Shown: positions 20,757 to 30,196 of the stretch, piece by piece
Layout: each line of letters opens with the position of its first letter
How positions within the stretch are numbered: the stretch's first letter is position 1
Notes under the pieces: model-generated
The model's database searches: none
The model's input: the letters and a program-made list of their open reading frames with translations, nothing else
Told to the model about the DNA's origin: nothing
Made by a program: the position numbers and the translations under genes
From: Marinobacterium lutimaris
GTDB taxonomy: Bacteria > Pseudomonadota > Gammaproteobacteria > Pseudomonadales > Balneatricaceae
Assembly: GCF_900108065.1 (NCBI RefSeq)
Contig: NZ_FNVQ01000005.1
Location: 372,001 to 436,000, forward strand
Length of the DNA: 64,000 nt
Reading direction: 5' to 3'

Positions 20757-21299
20757 ATGGGACAGGACCCGATCCTTCTGATTATTCACACTATCGGCCA
20801 GATCTACGCTTTCATCCTTACGCTGCGCTTTCTGTTGCAGGTTGCCGGCGCCGATTACTACAACCCGATCTCCCAGGCCGTGGTTCGCGTGACCCGCATA
20901 CCGCTGGCGCCGATCCAGAAAGTGCTGCCACGGGCAGGCCGCTTCGACGTATCGCCGCTGATTCTGGCGCTGATCGTTAACTTTCTGACCCTGCTGGCGA
21001 TCGTCGCCTATCAGGGCGCCAGCGCCCCGATCCCGATGATGCTGCTGCTCGCTGCCGGCACCCTGATCGATGGCATCCTGCTGATCTATTTCTGGGCCAC
21101 CATCGGCGCCGTGATCATCAGCTGGATCGCACCGGACAGCTACCACCCGGCGCCGCAGCTGATTCTGCAGATCACAGAGCCGTTGTTCGGACTGGCCCGC
21201 AAGGTGATTCCATCACTGGGTGGCCTGGACCTGTCCCCGATCCTGATCTTCTTGATCATTCAGATCGTGCGCTCTCAGCTGGCTCCGTTTACCTTCTGA
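20757..21299 (+). CDS. yggT: YggT family membrane protein
   Basis: This 180-residue inner-membrane protein is built of two YGGT repeats, each with two helices. The repeats are visible as LRFLLQVAGADYYNPISQAVVRVT and, later, ISWIAPDSYHPAPQLILQITEPL. Family members have been linked to osmotic stress tolerance and cell-envelope functions, but the molecular role is not settled. It sits between proC and yggU, its normal place. Confidence 0.92.
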   Translation: MGQDPILLIIHTIGQIYAFILTLRFLLQVAGADYYNPISQAVVRVTRIPLAPIQKVLPRAGRFDVSPLILALIVNFLTLLAIVAYQGASAPIPMMLLLAAGTLIDGILLIYFWATIGAVIISWIAPDSYHPAPQLILQITEPLFGLARKVIPSLGGLDLSPILIFLIIQIVRSQLAPFTF

Positions 21300-21303
21300 G
21301 GCG

Positions 21304-21603
21304 ATGACAGAAAACACGTTTTACCGCTGGGACGGTGACCGGCTGATACTCAGCTGTCACCTCCAGCCCAAGGCATCGAAAGATGAGATTTCGGGTCTGC
21401 ACGGCGAGAGTGTTAAGATCCGCATCACCGCACCACCCATCGAGGGCCGCGCCAATGCGCAGCTGGTCAAGTTCCTGGCAAAAACCTTCGGTGTGTCCAA
21501 AACTGCGGTAACCATAATCAGCGGCGAACTGGGTCGCCAGAAGCGGGTCGCCATCGACCGGCCGACCCGATTACCGGACAGCGTTCCGATTGAGAGAGAC
21601 TAA
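21304..21603 (+). CDS. yggU: YggU family protein (DUF167)
   Basis: This 99-residue protein belongs to the small DUF167 family of unknown function. The core LQPKASKDEISGLHGESVKI and APPIEGRANAQLVKFLAK match the family well. It begins 4 bp after yggT and is almost surely translated from the same message. Confidence 0.9.
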   Translation: MTENTFYRWDGDRLILSCHLQPKASKDEISGLHGESVKIRITAPPIEGRANAQLVKFLAKTFGVSKTAVTIISGELGRQKRVAIDRPTRLPDSVPIERD

Positions 21604-21718
21604 GGTGTATACGAGCAAGTTCCTGATCCATTGTCGCGGGCTTTATTACGAGATGTGATGCTCCCGTTCATCCACATCCTGACTGTTTTTGCCCGACAAC
21701 CTGATCGAGAGCCGTTCA

Positions 21719-22900
21719 ATGCCCAGTGATATTCCTGCCGATTCCATCGGCCTGGTGACCCCCGAGACCCTGCATTTCGACACCCCGCTGGCACTCAGCT
21801 GCGGCCGCGTGCTGGAAAGCTACGACCTGGTCATCGAAACCTACGGCAAGCTGAATGCCGATGCCTCCAACGCCGTGCTGATCTGCCATGCGCTGTCCGG
21901 CCACCACCATGCCGCCGGCTACCACAGCATGGAAGACCGCAAACCCGGCTGGTGGGATTCCGCCATCGGCCCCGGCAAGCCGATCGACACCAACCGTTTC
22001 TTTGTCGTCGCCCTCAACAACCTGGGCGGCTGTCATGGCTCCACCGGCCCGAAAAGCATCAACCCGGAAACCGGCAAGCCCTATGGCCCCGATTTCCCGA
22101 TCTTCACCGTCAAGGACTGGGTTAACTCCCAGGTGCGCCTGGCGGATCGTCTCGGCGTTTCCCAGTGGGCCGCGGTCATCGGCGGCAGCCTCGGTGGCAT
22201 GCAGGCGATGCAGTGGGCGATCGACTACCCGGACCGTCTGCGTAACTGCCTGATGATCGCTGCGGCGCCCAAGCTGTCGGCGCAGAACATCGCCTTCAAC
22301 GAGGTCGCCCGCCAGGCAATCAGCAAGGATCCGATGTTCCACAGCGGCCACTACTACGAACACGGCGTGGTACCCAAAACCGGCCTGGCACTGGCGCGGA
22401 TGGTCGGTCACATCACCTACCTGTCCGACGACGGCATGCGTGAGAAATTTGGCCGCGAGCTGCGCGCCGGCAAGCTCAGTTTCGACTTCAACAACCCTCA
22501 GTTCGAGGTGGAGTCTTACCTGCAGTACCAGGGCGAGCGCTTCTCCACCAGCTTCGACGCCAACACCTATCTGCTGATGACCAAGGCGCTAGACTATTTC
22601 GATCCGGCGGCGGAGTACGGCCACGATCTGGTGGCAGCGCTGAGTCACGCCACCTGTCGCTTCCTGGTGGTCTCGTTTACCACCGACTGGCGCTTCTCAC
22701 CGGAGCGCTCCCGGGAAACCGTAGATGCCCTGGTGGCGGCACAGAAAGAGGTCAGCTATGCGGAGATCGAATCGGCCCACGGCCATGATGCTTTCCTGAT
22801 CCCCAACCCGCGCTACATGGCGATTTTCGCCGCCTACATGAACCGGGTTGATGCCGAGAGCAAAGCGCTAGCGAACAAGGAGAGCAATCATGCGAGCTGA
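21719..22900 (+). CDS. metX: Homoserine O-acyltransferase (acetyl/succinyl)
   Basis: This 393-residue alpha/beta-hydrolase enzyme acylates homoserine at the start of methionine synthesis. The nucleophile elbow is [13 protein letters not shown] (serine near residue 158), with the triad aspartate in [12 protein letters not shown] and histidine in [12 protein letters not shown]. The ATG at 21719 gives the Pseudomonas-like start; an upstream TTG at 21689 lacks family support. Pseudomonas-type MetX enzymes with this context are often succinyltransferases, so the acyl donor is left open. It overlaps metW by 11 bp. Confidence 0.95.
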   Translation: MPSDIPADSIGLVTPETLHFDTPLALSCGRVLESYDLVIETYGKLNADASNAVLICHALSGHHHAAGYHSMEDRKPGWWDSAIGPGKPIDTNRFFVVALNNLGGCHGSTGPKSINPETGKPYGPDFPIFTVKDWVNSQVRLADRLGVSQWAAVIGGSLGGMQAMQWAIDYPDRLRNCLMIAAAPKLSAQNIAFNEVARQAISKDPMFHSGHYYEHGVVPKTGLALARMVGHITYLSDDGMREKFGRELRAGKLSFDFNNPQFEVESYLQYQGERFSTSFDANTYLLMTKALDYFDPAAEYGHDLVAALSHATCRFLVVSFTTDWRFSPERSRETVDALVAAQKEVSYAEIESAHGHDAFLIPNPRYMAIFAAYMNRVDAESKALANKESNHAS

Positions 22901-23480
22901 TCTGGAAATTATTCAGGAGTGGATTCGCCCCGGCTCCCAGGTGCTTGACCTTGGCTGCGGCGATGGCGAACTGCTGGCCAACCTCAAGAGCCAGAAAAAC
23001 GTCGGCGGCTACGGCCTGGAGATCGACCAGGACAACATCACCACCTGTATCGAAAAGGGTGTCAGCGTGGTCGAGCAGGATATCGACCGTGGCCTGGCCT
23101 CGATCCGTGACAGCAGCTTTGACACCGTGGTGATGACCCAGGCGCTGCAGACCATGCATCGCCCCGACCAGACCGTGGAAGAGATGCTGAGGATCGGCAA
23201 GGAGTGCATCGTCACCTTCCCGAACTTCGCCCACTGGCGCGCCCGCTTCTACCTGGCGTTCAGAGGCAGAATGCCGGTCTCCAAGTTCCTGCCCTATACT
23301 TGGTACAACACACCCAATATTCACTTTTGTACGTTCGACGATTTCGAGCGTCTGTGCGTGGAGCACAACATCCGGATCCTCGACCGTACCGTGGTCGACC
23401 ACAAGCTGCGCGACCGCTGGTGGATCAGGCTCTGGCCGAACATGCTTGGTGAAATCGCCATCTATCGCATCACACGCTAA
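22890..23480 (+). CDS. metW: Methionine biosynthesis protein MetW
   Basis: This 196-residue protein has a class I methyltransferase-like fold with the cofactor motif [13 protein letters not shown] near residue 20. MetW is needed with MetX for homoserine acylation in several proteobacteria, although it is not itself known to carry out that reaction. The start lies inside the metX end, with AAGGAG upstream, giving tight coupling. Length matches the family (about 195). Confidence 0.95.
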   Translation: MRADLEIIQEWIRPGSQVLDLGCGDGELLANLKSQKNVGGYGLEIDQDNITTCIEKGVSVVEQDIDRGLASIRDSSFDTVVMTQALQTMHRPDQTVEEMLRIGKECIVTFPNFAHWRARFYLAFRGRMPVSKFLPYTWYNTPNIHFCTFDDFERLCVEHNIRILDRTVVDHKLRDRWWIRLWPNMLGEIAIYRITR

Positions 23481-23515
23481 CCTGGGCACCATTCAAGCTA
23501 ACAAGGAGCATAGCC

Positions 23516-23968
23516 ATGGCCCCGTTTCGTAATCTTTACCGCCTGCTCGGCGTGCTGACACTGGTGTTGACCGCTGGTATCGCCCAGGCCGAACAGAAGA
23601 TCTCCGACGGCAAGTACGAGATCCATTACAACGCCTTCAACTCCAGCTTCATCACCCCAGAAGTGGCCCAGCAGTACAACATCACCCGCAGCCAATACCG
23701 CGCGCTGGTCAATGTGGCGGTGCTGCGACTGGAAGAGGATGGCAGCAAAACACCGGTTCGCGCGCAAGTCAGCGGTGAAGCCGCCAACCTGCTGCAGCAG
23801 GCGCAACAGCTGGAGTTCAAGCAGATCGACGAAGGCACGGCGCTGTACTACATCGGCAGTTTTCGCTTTACCGAGGATGAAAAGCTGACCATCAACCTCC
23901 AGGTTCAGCCGGACGCCAACGCCGATCCGTACGACATCCAATTCGAACAGACTTTCTACGTAGACTGA
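23516..23968 (+). CDS. Exported DUF4426 family protein
   Basis: This 150-residue protein has a signal peptide of about 25 residues ending in AQA, then a small beta-rich domain. It matches the DUF4426 family found at this place in Pseudomonas (between metW and rdgB). The mature part begins EQKISDGKYEIHYNAFNSSF. No function is known; it is predicted to be periplasmic and has no lipobox. Confidence 0.88.
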   Translation: MAPFRNLYRLLGVLTLVLTAGIAQAEQKISDGKYEIHYNAFNSSFITPEVAQQYNITRSQYRALVNVAVLRLEEDGSKTPVRAQVSGEAANLLQQAQQLEFKQIDEGTALYYIGSFRFTEDEKLTINLQVQPDANADPYDIQFEQTFYVD

Positions 23969-23974
23969 GGCCCC

Positions 23975-24583
23975 ATGAGCAACCGCATCGTCCTCGCCAG
24001 CGGCAACCGCGGCAAACTGGAAGAGTTTAACCAGATTCTCGCGCCGCTGAATTTCAGTGCTGTGCCCCAGCACGACTTCTCGGTGCGGGATGTGGAGGAA
24101 ACCGGCCTCAGCTTCGTCGAGAACGCGATTCTGAAGGCGCGCAACGCCTGCCGCGCCACCGGGCTGCCATCACTGGCCGATGATTCCGGCCTGGAAGTGG
24201 ACGCCCTGCGTGGCGCGCCGGGCATCTACTCGGCCCGCTACGCCGGCGAAGGCGCCAGCGACGAGGAAAACAACCGCAAACTGCTCGCCGCGCTGGCCGA
24301 CGTGCCGGATGGTGAGCGTACCGCCCGTTTCCAGTGCGTGCTGGTGTTCATGCGTCACGCCGAAGATCCGACACCGCTGATCTGCCAGGGCACCTGGGAA
24401 GGCTCCATTCTGCGTGAACCCCAGGGGCAGAATGGCTTCGGTTACGATCCCCTGTTTCTGGTACCGGAACTCGGCTGCGCCAGCGCTGAGCTGACACCGG
24501 AGCAGAAACATGAACGCAGCCACCGTGGTAAAGCGGTGCGCCAGCTGATCGCTTCCATCGCCCCCTACCTGGCGCAAGTGTAA
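23975..24583 (+). CDS. rdgB: dITP/XTP pyrophosphatase
   Basis: This 202-residue house-cleaning enzyme hydrolyses non-canonical purine triphosphates (dITP, XTP) to monophosphates, keeping them out of DNA. The family signature [10 protein letters not shown] at the N-terminus, [24 protein letters not shown] (about 67-90), and [12 protein letters not shown] near residue 155 are intact. It starts 7 bp after the DUF4426 gene and ends 8 bp before hemW. Confidence 0.96.
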   Translation: MSNRIVLASGNRGKLEEFNQILAPLNFSAVPQHDFSVRDVEETGLSFVENAILKARNACRATGLPSLADDSGLEVDALRGAPGIYSARYAGEGASDEENNRKLLAALADVPDGERTARFQCVLVFMRHAEDPTPLICQGTWEGSILREPQGQNGFGYDPLFLVPELGCASAELTPEQKHERSHRGKAVRQLIASIAPYLAQV

Positions 24584-24591
24584 AGCGATCT

Positions 24592-25734
24592 ATGTCACTG
24601 CCGCCTCTGAGCCTCTACGTACACATCCCCTGGTGTGTACGTAAATGTCCCTACTGCGATTTTAATTCCCACGCCCAGCGCGACGAACTGCCGGAAACGG
24701 AGTATGTCGATGCGCTGCTGGCAGATCTCGATGCCGAGCTGGACGAAGTTCAGGGACGTCCGCTGCAGTCGATCTTTATCGGCGGCGGCACGCCCAGCCT
24801 GTTCAGCCCGGAGGCGATCGCCCGCCTGCTGCATGAGGTAGAGCAGCGCATCCCATTCGTGGACGCTATCGAGATCACCATGGAGGCCAACCCCGGCACC
24901 TTCGAGCAGGCGCGTTTTCGCGGTTACCGGGATGCCGGCGTCAACCGCCTGTCGATCGGGGTACAGAGCTTTAATACCGATTCACTCAAGGCCCTGGGCC
25001 GCATCCACAATGGCGATGAAGCGATCACCGCCGCCCGCTACGCGCGTGATCTTTTCCCGCGTCTGAACCTGGACCTGATGCACGGCCTGCCGGGCCAGAG
25101 CCCGGAGCAGGCGCTGGCCGATCTGCAGCAGGCGATCGACCTGAAGCCGGATCACCTCTCCTGGTACCAGCTCACCATCGAGCCCAACACCGAATTTCAC
25201 GCCCGCCCGCCGCAACTGCCTGTGGACGAAGCGCTGTGGGAGATCCAGGAGCGCGGCCAGCAGCTTCTGGAACGGTCCGGCTATCACCAGTATGAGATCT
25301 CGGCCTACGCTCAGCAGGGCTGCCAGGCCCGTCATAACATCAACTACTGGCAGTTTGGGGACTACATCGGGATCGGCGCCGGTGCACACGGCAAGCTGAC
25401 TCGCATGGAAGATGGCGAAATCCAGATCCTGCGCCACCACAAGATCCGCCAGCCCGCCGCTTACATGGATCCTGATCGTCGTCTGGGTGGAGAAAACCGG
25501 GTGGAAGATGAGGATCTCGGCTTCGAGTTTATGCTCAACGCCATGCGCCTCACCGACGGCGTCGATGCGAATCTGCTTATCGAACGTACGGGTATTGACT
25601 TGGTTAATTTTTCGCCAATAATACGCGAAGCTAAACACAAGGGATTGTTGGAAGATTGCGACACTAAGATTGTTCCTACACCCCAGGGACGTCTTTTCCT
25701 TAACGACCTGCTCACACTCTTCCTGCCAGGGTAA
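24592..25734 (+). CDS. hemW: Heme chaperone HemW (radical SAM-like)
   Basis: This 380-residue protein is related to the coproporphyrinogen dehydrogenase HemN but is a heme chaperone that delivers heme to membrane enzymes. The iron-sulfur motif CVRKCPYC lies at about residues 15-22, followed by GGGTPSLFS and GVQSFN. The HNINYWQFGDYIGIGAGAHG segment is typical of HemW. The final 130 bp are more A/T-rich than the rest of the gene and contain a promoter-like sequence for the next gene. Confidence 0.95.
   Translation: MSLPPLSLYVHIPWCVRKCPYCDFNSHAQRDELPETEYVDALLADLDAELDEVQGRPLQSIFIGGGTPSLFSPEAIARLLHEVEQRIPFVDAIEITMEANPGTFEQARFRGYRDAGVNRLSIGVQSFNTDSLKALGRIHNGDEAITAARYARDLFPRLNLDLMHGLPGQSPEQALADLQQAIDLKPDHLSWYQLTIEPNTEFHARPPQLPVDEALWEIQERGQQLLERSGYHQYEISAYAQQGCQARHNINYWQFGDYIGIGAGAHGKLTRMEDGEIQILRHHKIRQPAAYMDPDRRLGGENRVEDEDLGFEFMLNAMRLTDGVDANLLIERTGIDLVNFSPIIREAKHKGLLEDCDTKIVPTPQGRLFLNDLLTLFLPG
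25595..25622 (+). promoter_or_regulatory. Candidate sigma-70 promoter inside hemW for the first chemoreceptor
   Basis: TTGACT (25595-25600) and AATAAT (25617-25622) are separated by 16 bp, five matches of six in each hexamer. It lies about 175 bp before the chemoreceptor ATG, inside the A/T-rich 3' end of hemW. Confidence 0.42.
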
Positions 25735-25799
25735 GGTTCACCCGCACTTAGCGCTGCACAACTAATATTAATAAAACTAGTTTGTCTGAGTGCTCTTAC

Positions 25800-27665
25800 A
25801 TGACCATCAAATCCAAACTGATCCTTCTAGTGGGATTGCTCGTGACCTCCCTGGCCGTGATGACGGCGATCCAGTACATCTCGACTCAGCTTCACGATGA
25901 GCTCACCGAGGTGCGCGAAGATGTCGATCACATCACCATCGACAAGCTGAAGCTGCTCAACACTGAAAAGGACTTTGTCAGCCGCGGCAAGCTGGAGCTT
26001 ATCGAGACCTTCGGCAATCTGCAGACAAGCCTGTTCGAGGACCTCGCCGCCCTGCGCCAGCATATGGAGCATGTCGATATAGATACCCGGCATCTAGCAG
26101 CACTGGTGTCTGGCCTTGAAAGCTACAGCGCCCATTTTGCTGAGGTCGTTACCCTTAAAAAACAGATCGGTCTTGGTGAAGCAGAGGGACTGCAGGGCGA
26201 GCTGCGCTCCGCCATACACGACGTTGAAACCCGTCTTGCCAGCCTGGGCGAACAAGCGCTGCGTATCGAAATGCTGGAACTTCGCCGCACTGAGAAGGAC
26301 TTTCTGATACGGCGCGACACCCAGTACCTGCAGCAGTGGCAGGAACAACAGTCTCAGCTGCTCAACGAACTGGCTGCCGCTACGCTGCCGGTCAGCGCGA
26401 AAGCGGCGCTGCGCAAAGATCTGGAGCAGTATCAGAGCGCCTTCATCGCACTGACAGAGGCACAGCAGAAACTGGGGTTGGATTATTCCCAGGGAATTCT
26501 GGGCGCGATGGAAACCGAGCTGAACGCCACCAGCGCGGTCCTCCATGAGATGCTCGTCCAGCTCGATACCGAATTCGCTGCTACCGAAAAACAGATCAAG
26601 ACAGTCACCGCCATCTGCATTCTGATCATCCTGGTGCTGATTACCAGCCCCACGGTGCTGATCGGGCGCAGCATTATCAAACCGATCTCGGCCCTGGGTG
26701 CACTGATGCGTCGCTCACGGGATGAGAAAGACCTGACGCTGCGCTATGAGGCGCAATCAAAGGATGAGATCGGTGAGATGGCACGTGACTACAACGAGAT
26801 GATGAGCGCCTTCCAGAGCCTGATCAATCATGTCATCGCGACCTCCGGCCAGCTGGCCAGCGCCGCTGAGGAGCTCTCCGCCAACACCGAGGAGACCGCC
26901 ACAGGCCTGGCGCATCAACGCTCGGAAGTGATCCAGGTATCCGCCGCCATCCAGCAGATGGAAGCGGCGATGCAGGAGATCGCCAGCAACACCGAACAGA
27001 CCGCCGGCGCAGCCATCGTTGCGGAAGATGGCGCCCGGGACAGCCGCACCCGCGTGGGCGCCAGCATTCAATCGTTGAACCAGATGGCCAGCAAAGCCCG
27101 GGAAACAGCGGACTCGGTGGCTCACCTGCGTGCCGATAGCGACGAGATCGGCACCATGCTCGATGTGATCAAGGATATCTCCGAACAGACCAATCTGCTC
27201 GCACTCAACGCCTCGATCGAAGCAGCAAGAGCGGGCGAGCACGGCCGCGGTTTTTCCGTTGTTGCCGATGAGGTGCGCGCTCTGGCGTCCCGTTCACGCC
27301 AGTCTGCGGCCAGAATCGAAGAGCTGGTCACCAAGCTGCATTCGCGCACCCGCAATGTCGGCGCTCTGATGGATGAAACCATGACCGAGAGCGAAGCCGG
27401 CGCCAGCCGCGCCGGTGAAACTGTCGCCGCGCTGGAAAGCGTCACCAGCAGCGCCCAAAGCATCGTCGATATGACATCCCAGGTCGCATCCGCCACCGAG
27501 GAGCAGGCTTCGGTGGCCGCTGAAATTACGCGGAACGTGGAATCGATCAGCATGATCATCGAACAGGCCAGCTCTCAGGTAGACCAGAACGCCGAGGCCA
27601 GCCTGATGGTCTCGGAGCAGGCACAGGCCCTGCAGATGGCGGTTTCCCAGTTCAAGGCAGCCTGA
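25800..27665 (+). CDS. Methyl-accepting chemotaxis protein with HBM sensor domain (copy 1)
   Basis: This 621-residue chemoreceptor has a first helix at about 6-28, a periplasmic sensor, a second helix near 265-285, HAMP, and the long cytoplasmic signalling coiled coil. The tip reads [20 protein letters not shown] (about 461-480). The sensor has two EKDF motifs ([12 protein letters not shown] and [12 protein letters not shown]), a mark of the helical bimodular (HBM) domain known from the TCA-intermediate receptor McpS. ATG 25800 was chosen over a TTG at 25782 because it gives the same length and start (MTIKSKL) as its downstream paralogue. No NWETF-type tail is present. Confidence 0.93.
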   Translation: MTIKSKLILLVGLLVTSLAVMTAIQYISTQLHDELTEVREDVDHITIDKLKLLNTEKDFVSRGKLELIETFGNLQTSLFEDLAALRQHMEHVDIDTRHLAALVSGLESYSAHFAEVVTLKKQIGLGEAEGLQGELRSAIHDVETRLASLGEQALRIEMLELRRTEKDFLIRRDTQYLQQWQEQQSQLLNELAAATLPVSAKAALRKDLEQYQSAFIALTEAQQKLGLDYSQGILGAMETELNATSAVLHEMLVQLDTEFAATEKQIKTVTAICILIILVLITSPTVLIGRSIIKPISALGALMRRSRDEKDLTLRYEAQSKDEIGEMARDYNEMMSAFQSLINHVIATSGQLASAAEELSANTEETATGLAHQRSEVIQVSAAIQQMEAAMQEIASNTEQTAGAAIVAEDGARDSRTRVGASIQSLNQMASKARETADSVAHLRADSDEIGTMLDVIKDISEQTNLLALNASIEAARAGEHGRGFSVVADEVRALASRSRQSAARIEELVTKLHSRTRNVGALMDETMTESEAGASRAGETVAALESVTSSAQSIVDMTSQVASATEEQASVAAEITRNVESISMIIEQASSQVDQNAEASLMVSEQAQALQMAVSQFKAA

Positions 27666-27685
27666 CTCTGAAACCGGTCTGATGC

Positions 27686-27716
27686 AGCGGGAGATCAGCT
27701 CCCGCTGCCGAGCTTT
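27686..27716 (+). terminator. Probable terminator after chemoreceptor copy 1
   Basis: AGCGGGAG (27686-27693) pairs with CTCCCGCT (27699-27706) around a 5-nt loop. The T tract is weak and delayed (CTTT near 27713), so termination may be partial. Confidence 0.45.
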
Positions 27717-27824
27717 AACCCCAGGCCGGTTTACTCGCCGTAGCGGTCACCAACGCAGGGCAGCCAAGGCTGCCAATCCCCTGCCACTCCTTTTTAAACC
27801 TCTTCGCACGCACTACCCTCAGGC

Positions 27825-27851
27825 TGAAGTTTTCTCCAGTTCGGCCGATAG
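27825..27851 (+). promoter_or_regulatory. Sigma-28 (FliA) promoter of chemoreceptor copy 2
   Basis: TGAAGTTT (27825-27832), an 11-bp spacer and GCCGATAG (27844-27851) match the flagellar consensus TAAAGTTT-N11-GCCGATAA at 14 of 16 positions. The start of transcription would be about 27858, leaving a 140-nt leader before the ATG at 28001. Confidence 0.8.
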
Positions 27852-28000
27852 CAATAAATACGACAAAAACACCCCGCAAGGATCCCCAGCCTTCACTACA
27901 TTGAAAGAGGCAAACAGCGATCAGAGCAATCAGCTCTTTTAGTTCATGGATAGAACTGCATACCAATAACTATATCCATCCGTGAAGGAGTGTCCGCAAC

Positions 28001-29866
28001 ATGCTAACCATCAAATCCAAGCTAGCCATGCTGGGAGCGATCATCCTGGCCGGCATCCTCGGCTTTGTCGGTTTTCAATATTATTCGATAGGCCAACTGG
28101 ACCAGTTACGGCAAACGGAGAACTCCCTCACCCGCCTCGATGGCAAAAAGCAGCAGATCCGCGGCTACGCCAAGGACTTCGTTCTATACGGCAAGCCGGA
28201 ATCGGTCGAACAGTTCAACAAAGCCTTTGCCGAAGGCGGTGAGTCGGCAAAAACGCTTTTGGGCCAGCTGGAAAGCCTGGATATTGATGCCACCTCATTG
28301 ACGACGCTGGTCTCTCACATGGAGAGATACAGAGAGCTGTTCATCGAGTCGGTAGGGCTGCGCACCCAGATCGGCCTGACACCCACCGACGGTCTGCGTG
28401 GTTCCCTGCGTGCCTCGATCCACGCTTTTGAAGAAGCGATCGACCGTTATAGCTCCCAGCAACTGATCGATATGCTGCAGCTGCGCCGCGCCGAGAAAGA
28501 CTTCTTCCTGCGCATGGACCTGAGCTACCGGGACAAATGGCTTGCACAATACGATGAAACGCTGACCAACCTGGGTGCCTCCATGACGCTGACACCCCAG
28601 CAGCGCAGCAATCTGGAGGCCAAACTCGAAGCCTACCGCAAGGACTTCCTGGCGGTAACCGAAGCTTACGAGCAGCTGGGCCTGGCGCCTGATCAGGGGA
28701 TCACCAAGGAGATCATCGCATCGGTGCTGGCCACCGACAGCAACTTTGCCGAGATGGACCGCCTGATCAAACAGGCGCTGCAGCAGCGCACCGCTACACT
28801 CAATACAATCATGGTGATCGCCGCGATCCTGTTCATCCTGGTGGCACTGGTGCCCACCTTCCTGATCGGACGCAGCATCGTGGTGCCGATCAAGGCGCTG
28901 GCGAAAACCATGCAGCAGGCGCAGGAGAATCGCGACCTGACCCTGCGCTACAGCCACGAACGCAAGGATGAGGTTGGCCAGATGGCCACCGACTTCAACC
29001 AGATGATGGACGCCTTCCAGAGCGTTATCGACCGTGTCGCCGGCACCTCCACCCAACTGGCGGCCGCAGCTGAAGAGCTCTCAGCCACCACCAAGGACAC
29101 CACTAGGGGCCTAAACACCCAGCAGGCTGAAGTGATGCAGGTGGCCGCTGCGATCCAGGAGATGGAGAGCGCCATGCAGGAGATCGCCGGCAACACCGAG
29201 CGTACCGCCGCCACGGCACAGGACTCACTGGACGGTGCGGTAGACAGCAGCCACCGTGTCAGCCTGAATATGGAAGGCCTGCACAAGATGGCGCAGAAGG
29301 CGCGGGACACCGCTGATGTCGTGTCCCAGCTGCGCTCCGACAGCGACGAGATCGGCACCATGCTCGATGTGATCAAAGATATCGCCGAGCAGACCAACCT
29401 GCTGGCACTGAACGCCTCCATCGAGGCAGCCCGTGCCGGCGAGCAGGGTCGCGGTTTCTCAGTGGTAGCCGACGAGGTACGTAACCTGGCATCACGCTCG
29501 CAGCAGTCCGCCGAACAGATCGCCAAGCTGGTGATTCAGCTGCAGACCCGTACCCGTGATGTGGAAGTGCTGATGCAGGAAAGCGTCGAAGAGAGCGAAC
29601 AGGGTGCCGCCAGCGCCAACGAAACCATCGAAGCACTGAACACCATCACCGAGGGCGCACGCAGCATCGTCGATATGACCACCCAGGTCGCCTCGGCCAC
29701 CGAAGAGCAGGCCTCAGTGGCGGCGGAAGTGACCCGTAATGTGGAGGTGATCAGCTCGATCATTGAGCAGGCGGTGCATCAAACCGAGCAGAATGCCGAG
29801 GCAAGCCACTCGGTGTCTCAGCAGGCGCATGGGCTTGAGGATCTGATGTCGAGGTTTAAGCACTGA
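28001..29866 (+). CDS. Methyl-accepting chemotaxis protein with HBM sensor domain (copy 2)
   Basis: This 621-residue receptor has the same architecture and the same length as the one just upstream. It begins [12 protein letters not shown] behind a good AAGGAG. The sensor contains AKDFVLYG and [12 protein letters not shown] at positions matching the two HBM modules. The HAMP domain follows a helix near 265-285. The signalling tip [20 protein letters not shown] is at about 461-480. The cytoplasmic halves of the two copies are close to each other while the sensors differ, as expected of a duplication followed by change of ligand range. A sigma-28 promoter lies upstream. Confidence 0.94.
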   Translation: MLTIKSKLAMLGAIILAGILGFVGFQYYSIGQLDQLRQTENSLTRLDGKKQQIRGYAKDFVLYGKPESVEQFNKAFAEGGESAKTLLGQLESLDIDATSLTTLVSHMERYRELFIESVGLRTQIGLTPTDGLRGSLRASIHAFEEAIDRYSSQQLIDMLQLRRAEKDFFLRMDLSYRDKWLAQYDETLTNLGASMTLTPQQRSNLEAKLEAYRKDFLAVTEAYEQLGLAPDQGITKEIIASVLATDSNFAEMDRLIKQALQQRTATLNTIMVIAAILFILVALVPTFLIGRSIVVPIKALAKTMQQAQENRDLTLRYSHERKDEVGQMATDFNQMMDAFQSVIDRVAGTSTQLAAAAEELSATTKDTTRGLNTQQAEVMQVAAAIQEMESAMQEIAGNTERTAATAQDSLDGAVDSSHRVSLNMEGLHKMAQKARDTADVVSQLRSDSDEIGTMLDVIKDIAEQTNLLALNASIEAARAGEQGRGFSVVADEVRNLASRSQQSAEQIAKLVIQLQTRTRDVEVLMQESVEESEQGAASANETIEALNTITEGARSIVDMTTQVASATEEQASVAAEVTRNVEVISSIIEQAVHQTEQNAEASHSVSQQAHGLEDLMSRFKH

Positions 29867-29953
29867 GGTCGTAAAGCAGGAGCAATTCAGGCGCGAAGGT
29901 AGGCGTCATTTGCATCTTCCTTCCTTTCTACGCCGGTTTCGCCTGCTGGCGAA

Positions 29954-29983
29954 TTAGGGGCCTTGGACGGCCAAGGCCCCTAA
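29954..29983. repeat. 13-bp perfect inverted repeat
   Basis: TTAGGGGCCTTGG (29954-29966) pairs with CCAAGGCCCCTAA (29971-29983) around ACGG. No T run follows on either strand. Confidence 0.8.
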
Positions 29984-30009
29984 TGACCCGAAACCGCCCC
30001 TACGGCTTG

Positions 30010-30024
30010 ATCGGCTACGCCGAT
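30010..30024. repeat. Small triloop hairpin
   Basis: ATCGGC (30010-30015) pairs with GCCGAT (30019-30024) around TAC. A sister hairpin, TCGGC-TGC-GCCGA, lies at 30114-30126. Confidence 0.6.
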
Positions 30025-30041
30025 TACCCTCCGCTTCTCGC

Positions 30042-30103
30042 CTGAAAGAGCGGGAAAGGAAACTCGCTTCGCTCAAACAGCCTTTCCCTTGTTTCTCTTT
30101 CAG
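30042..30103. repeat. 62-bp nested inverted repeat
   Basis: CTGAAAGAG (30042-30050) pairs with CTCTTTCAG (30095-30103), and inside it GGGAAAGG (30052-30059) pairs with CCTTTCCC (30081-30088). The loop contains a further short palindrome (GCTTCGC). The nested arms suggest a folded RNA or a palindromic repeat element. Confidence 0.7.
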
Positions 30104-30196
30104 CCTGCGATGCTCGGCTGCGCCGAAGGGGAATTGCTGCACTAAGACGGATTAGTGGCAATCGAACTCCGTTTTAGTCCTGTTTGTTTGAGAAAA

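Larger units (their letters stand above)
27666..28000 (+). other. 335-bp spacer between the two chemoreceptor genes
   Basis: This spacer holds a terminator-like hairpin right after copy 1, a small GGCAG/CTGCC hairpin near 27759-27774, and the sigma-28 promoter of copy 2. An 86-codon ORF across it has no family resemblance and looks accidental. Confidence 0.5.
29867..30196. other. Hairpin-rich convergent intergenic region
   Basis: This 330-bp stretch lies between the plus-strand chemoreceptor and the minus-strand HAD gene. It contains a 13-bp perfect hairpin, a 62-bp two-arm stem-loop and two small triloop hairpins. No credible gene is present; the 62-codon ORF at 29954-30142 is explained by the palindromes. 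Confidence 0.6.

Noticed and set aside
27682-27942. 86-codon ORF between the chemoreceptor genes
   Set aside because: It spans a terminator-like hairpin and the sigma-28 promoter, has no family resemblance and no good ribosome site.
29954-30142. 62-codon minus-strand ORF in the hairpin-rich spacer
   Set aside because: Its sequence is made of the palindromes described there; low-complexity Ser/Arg translation.
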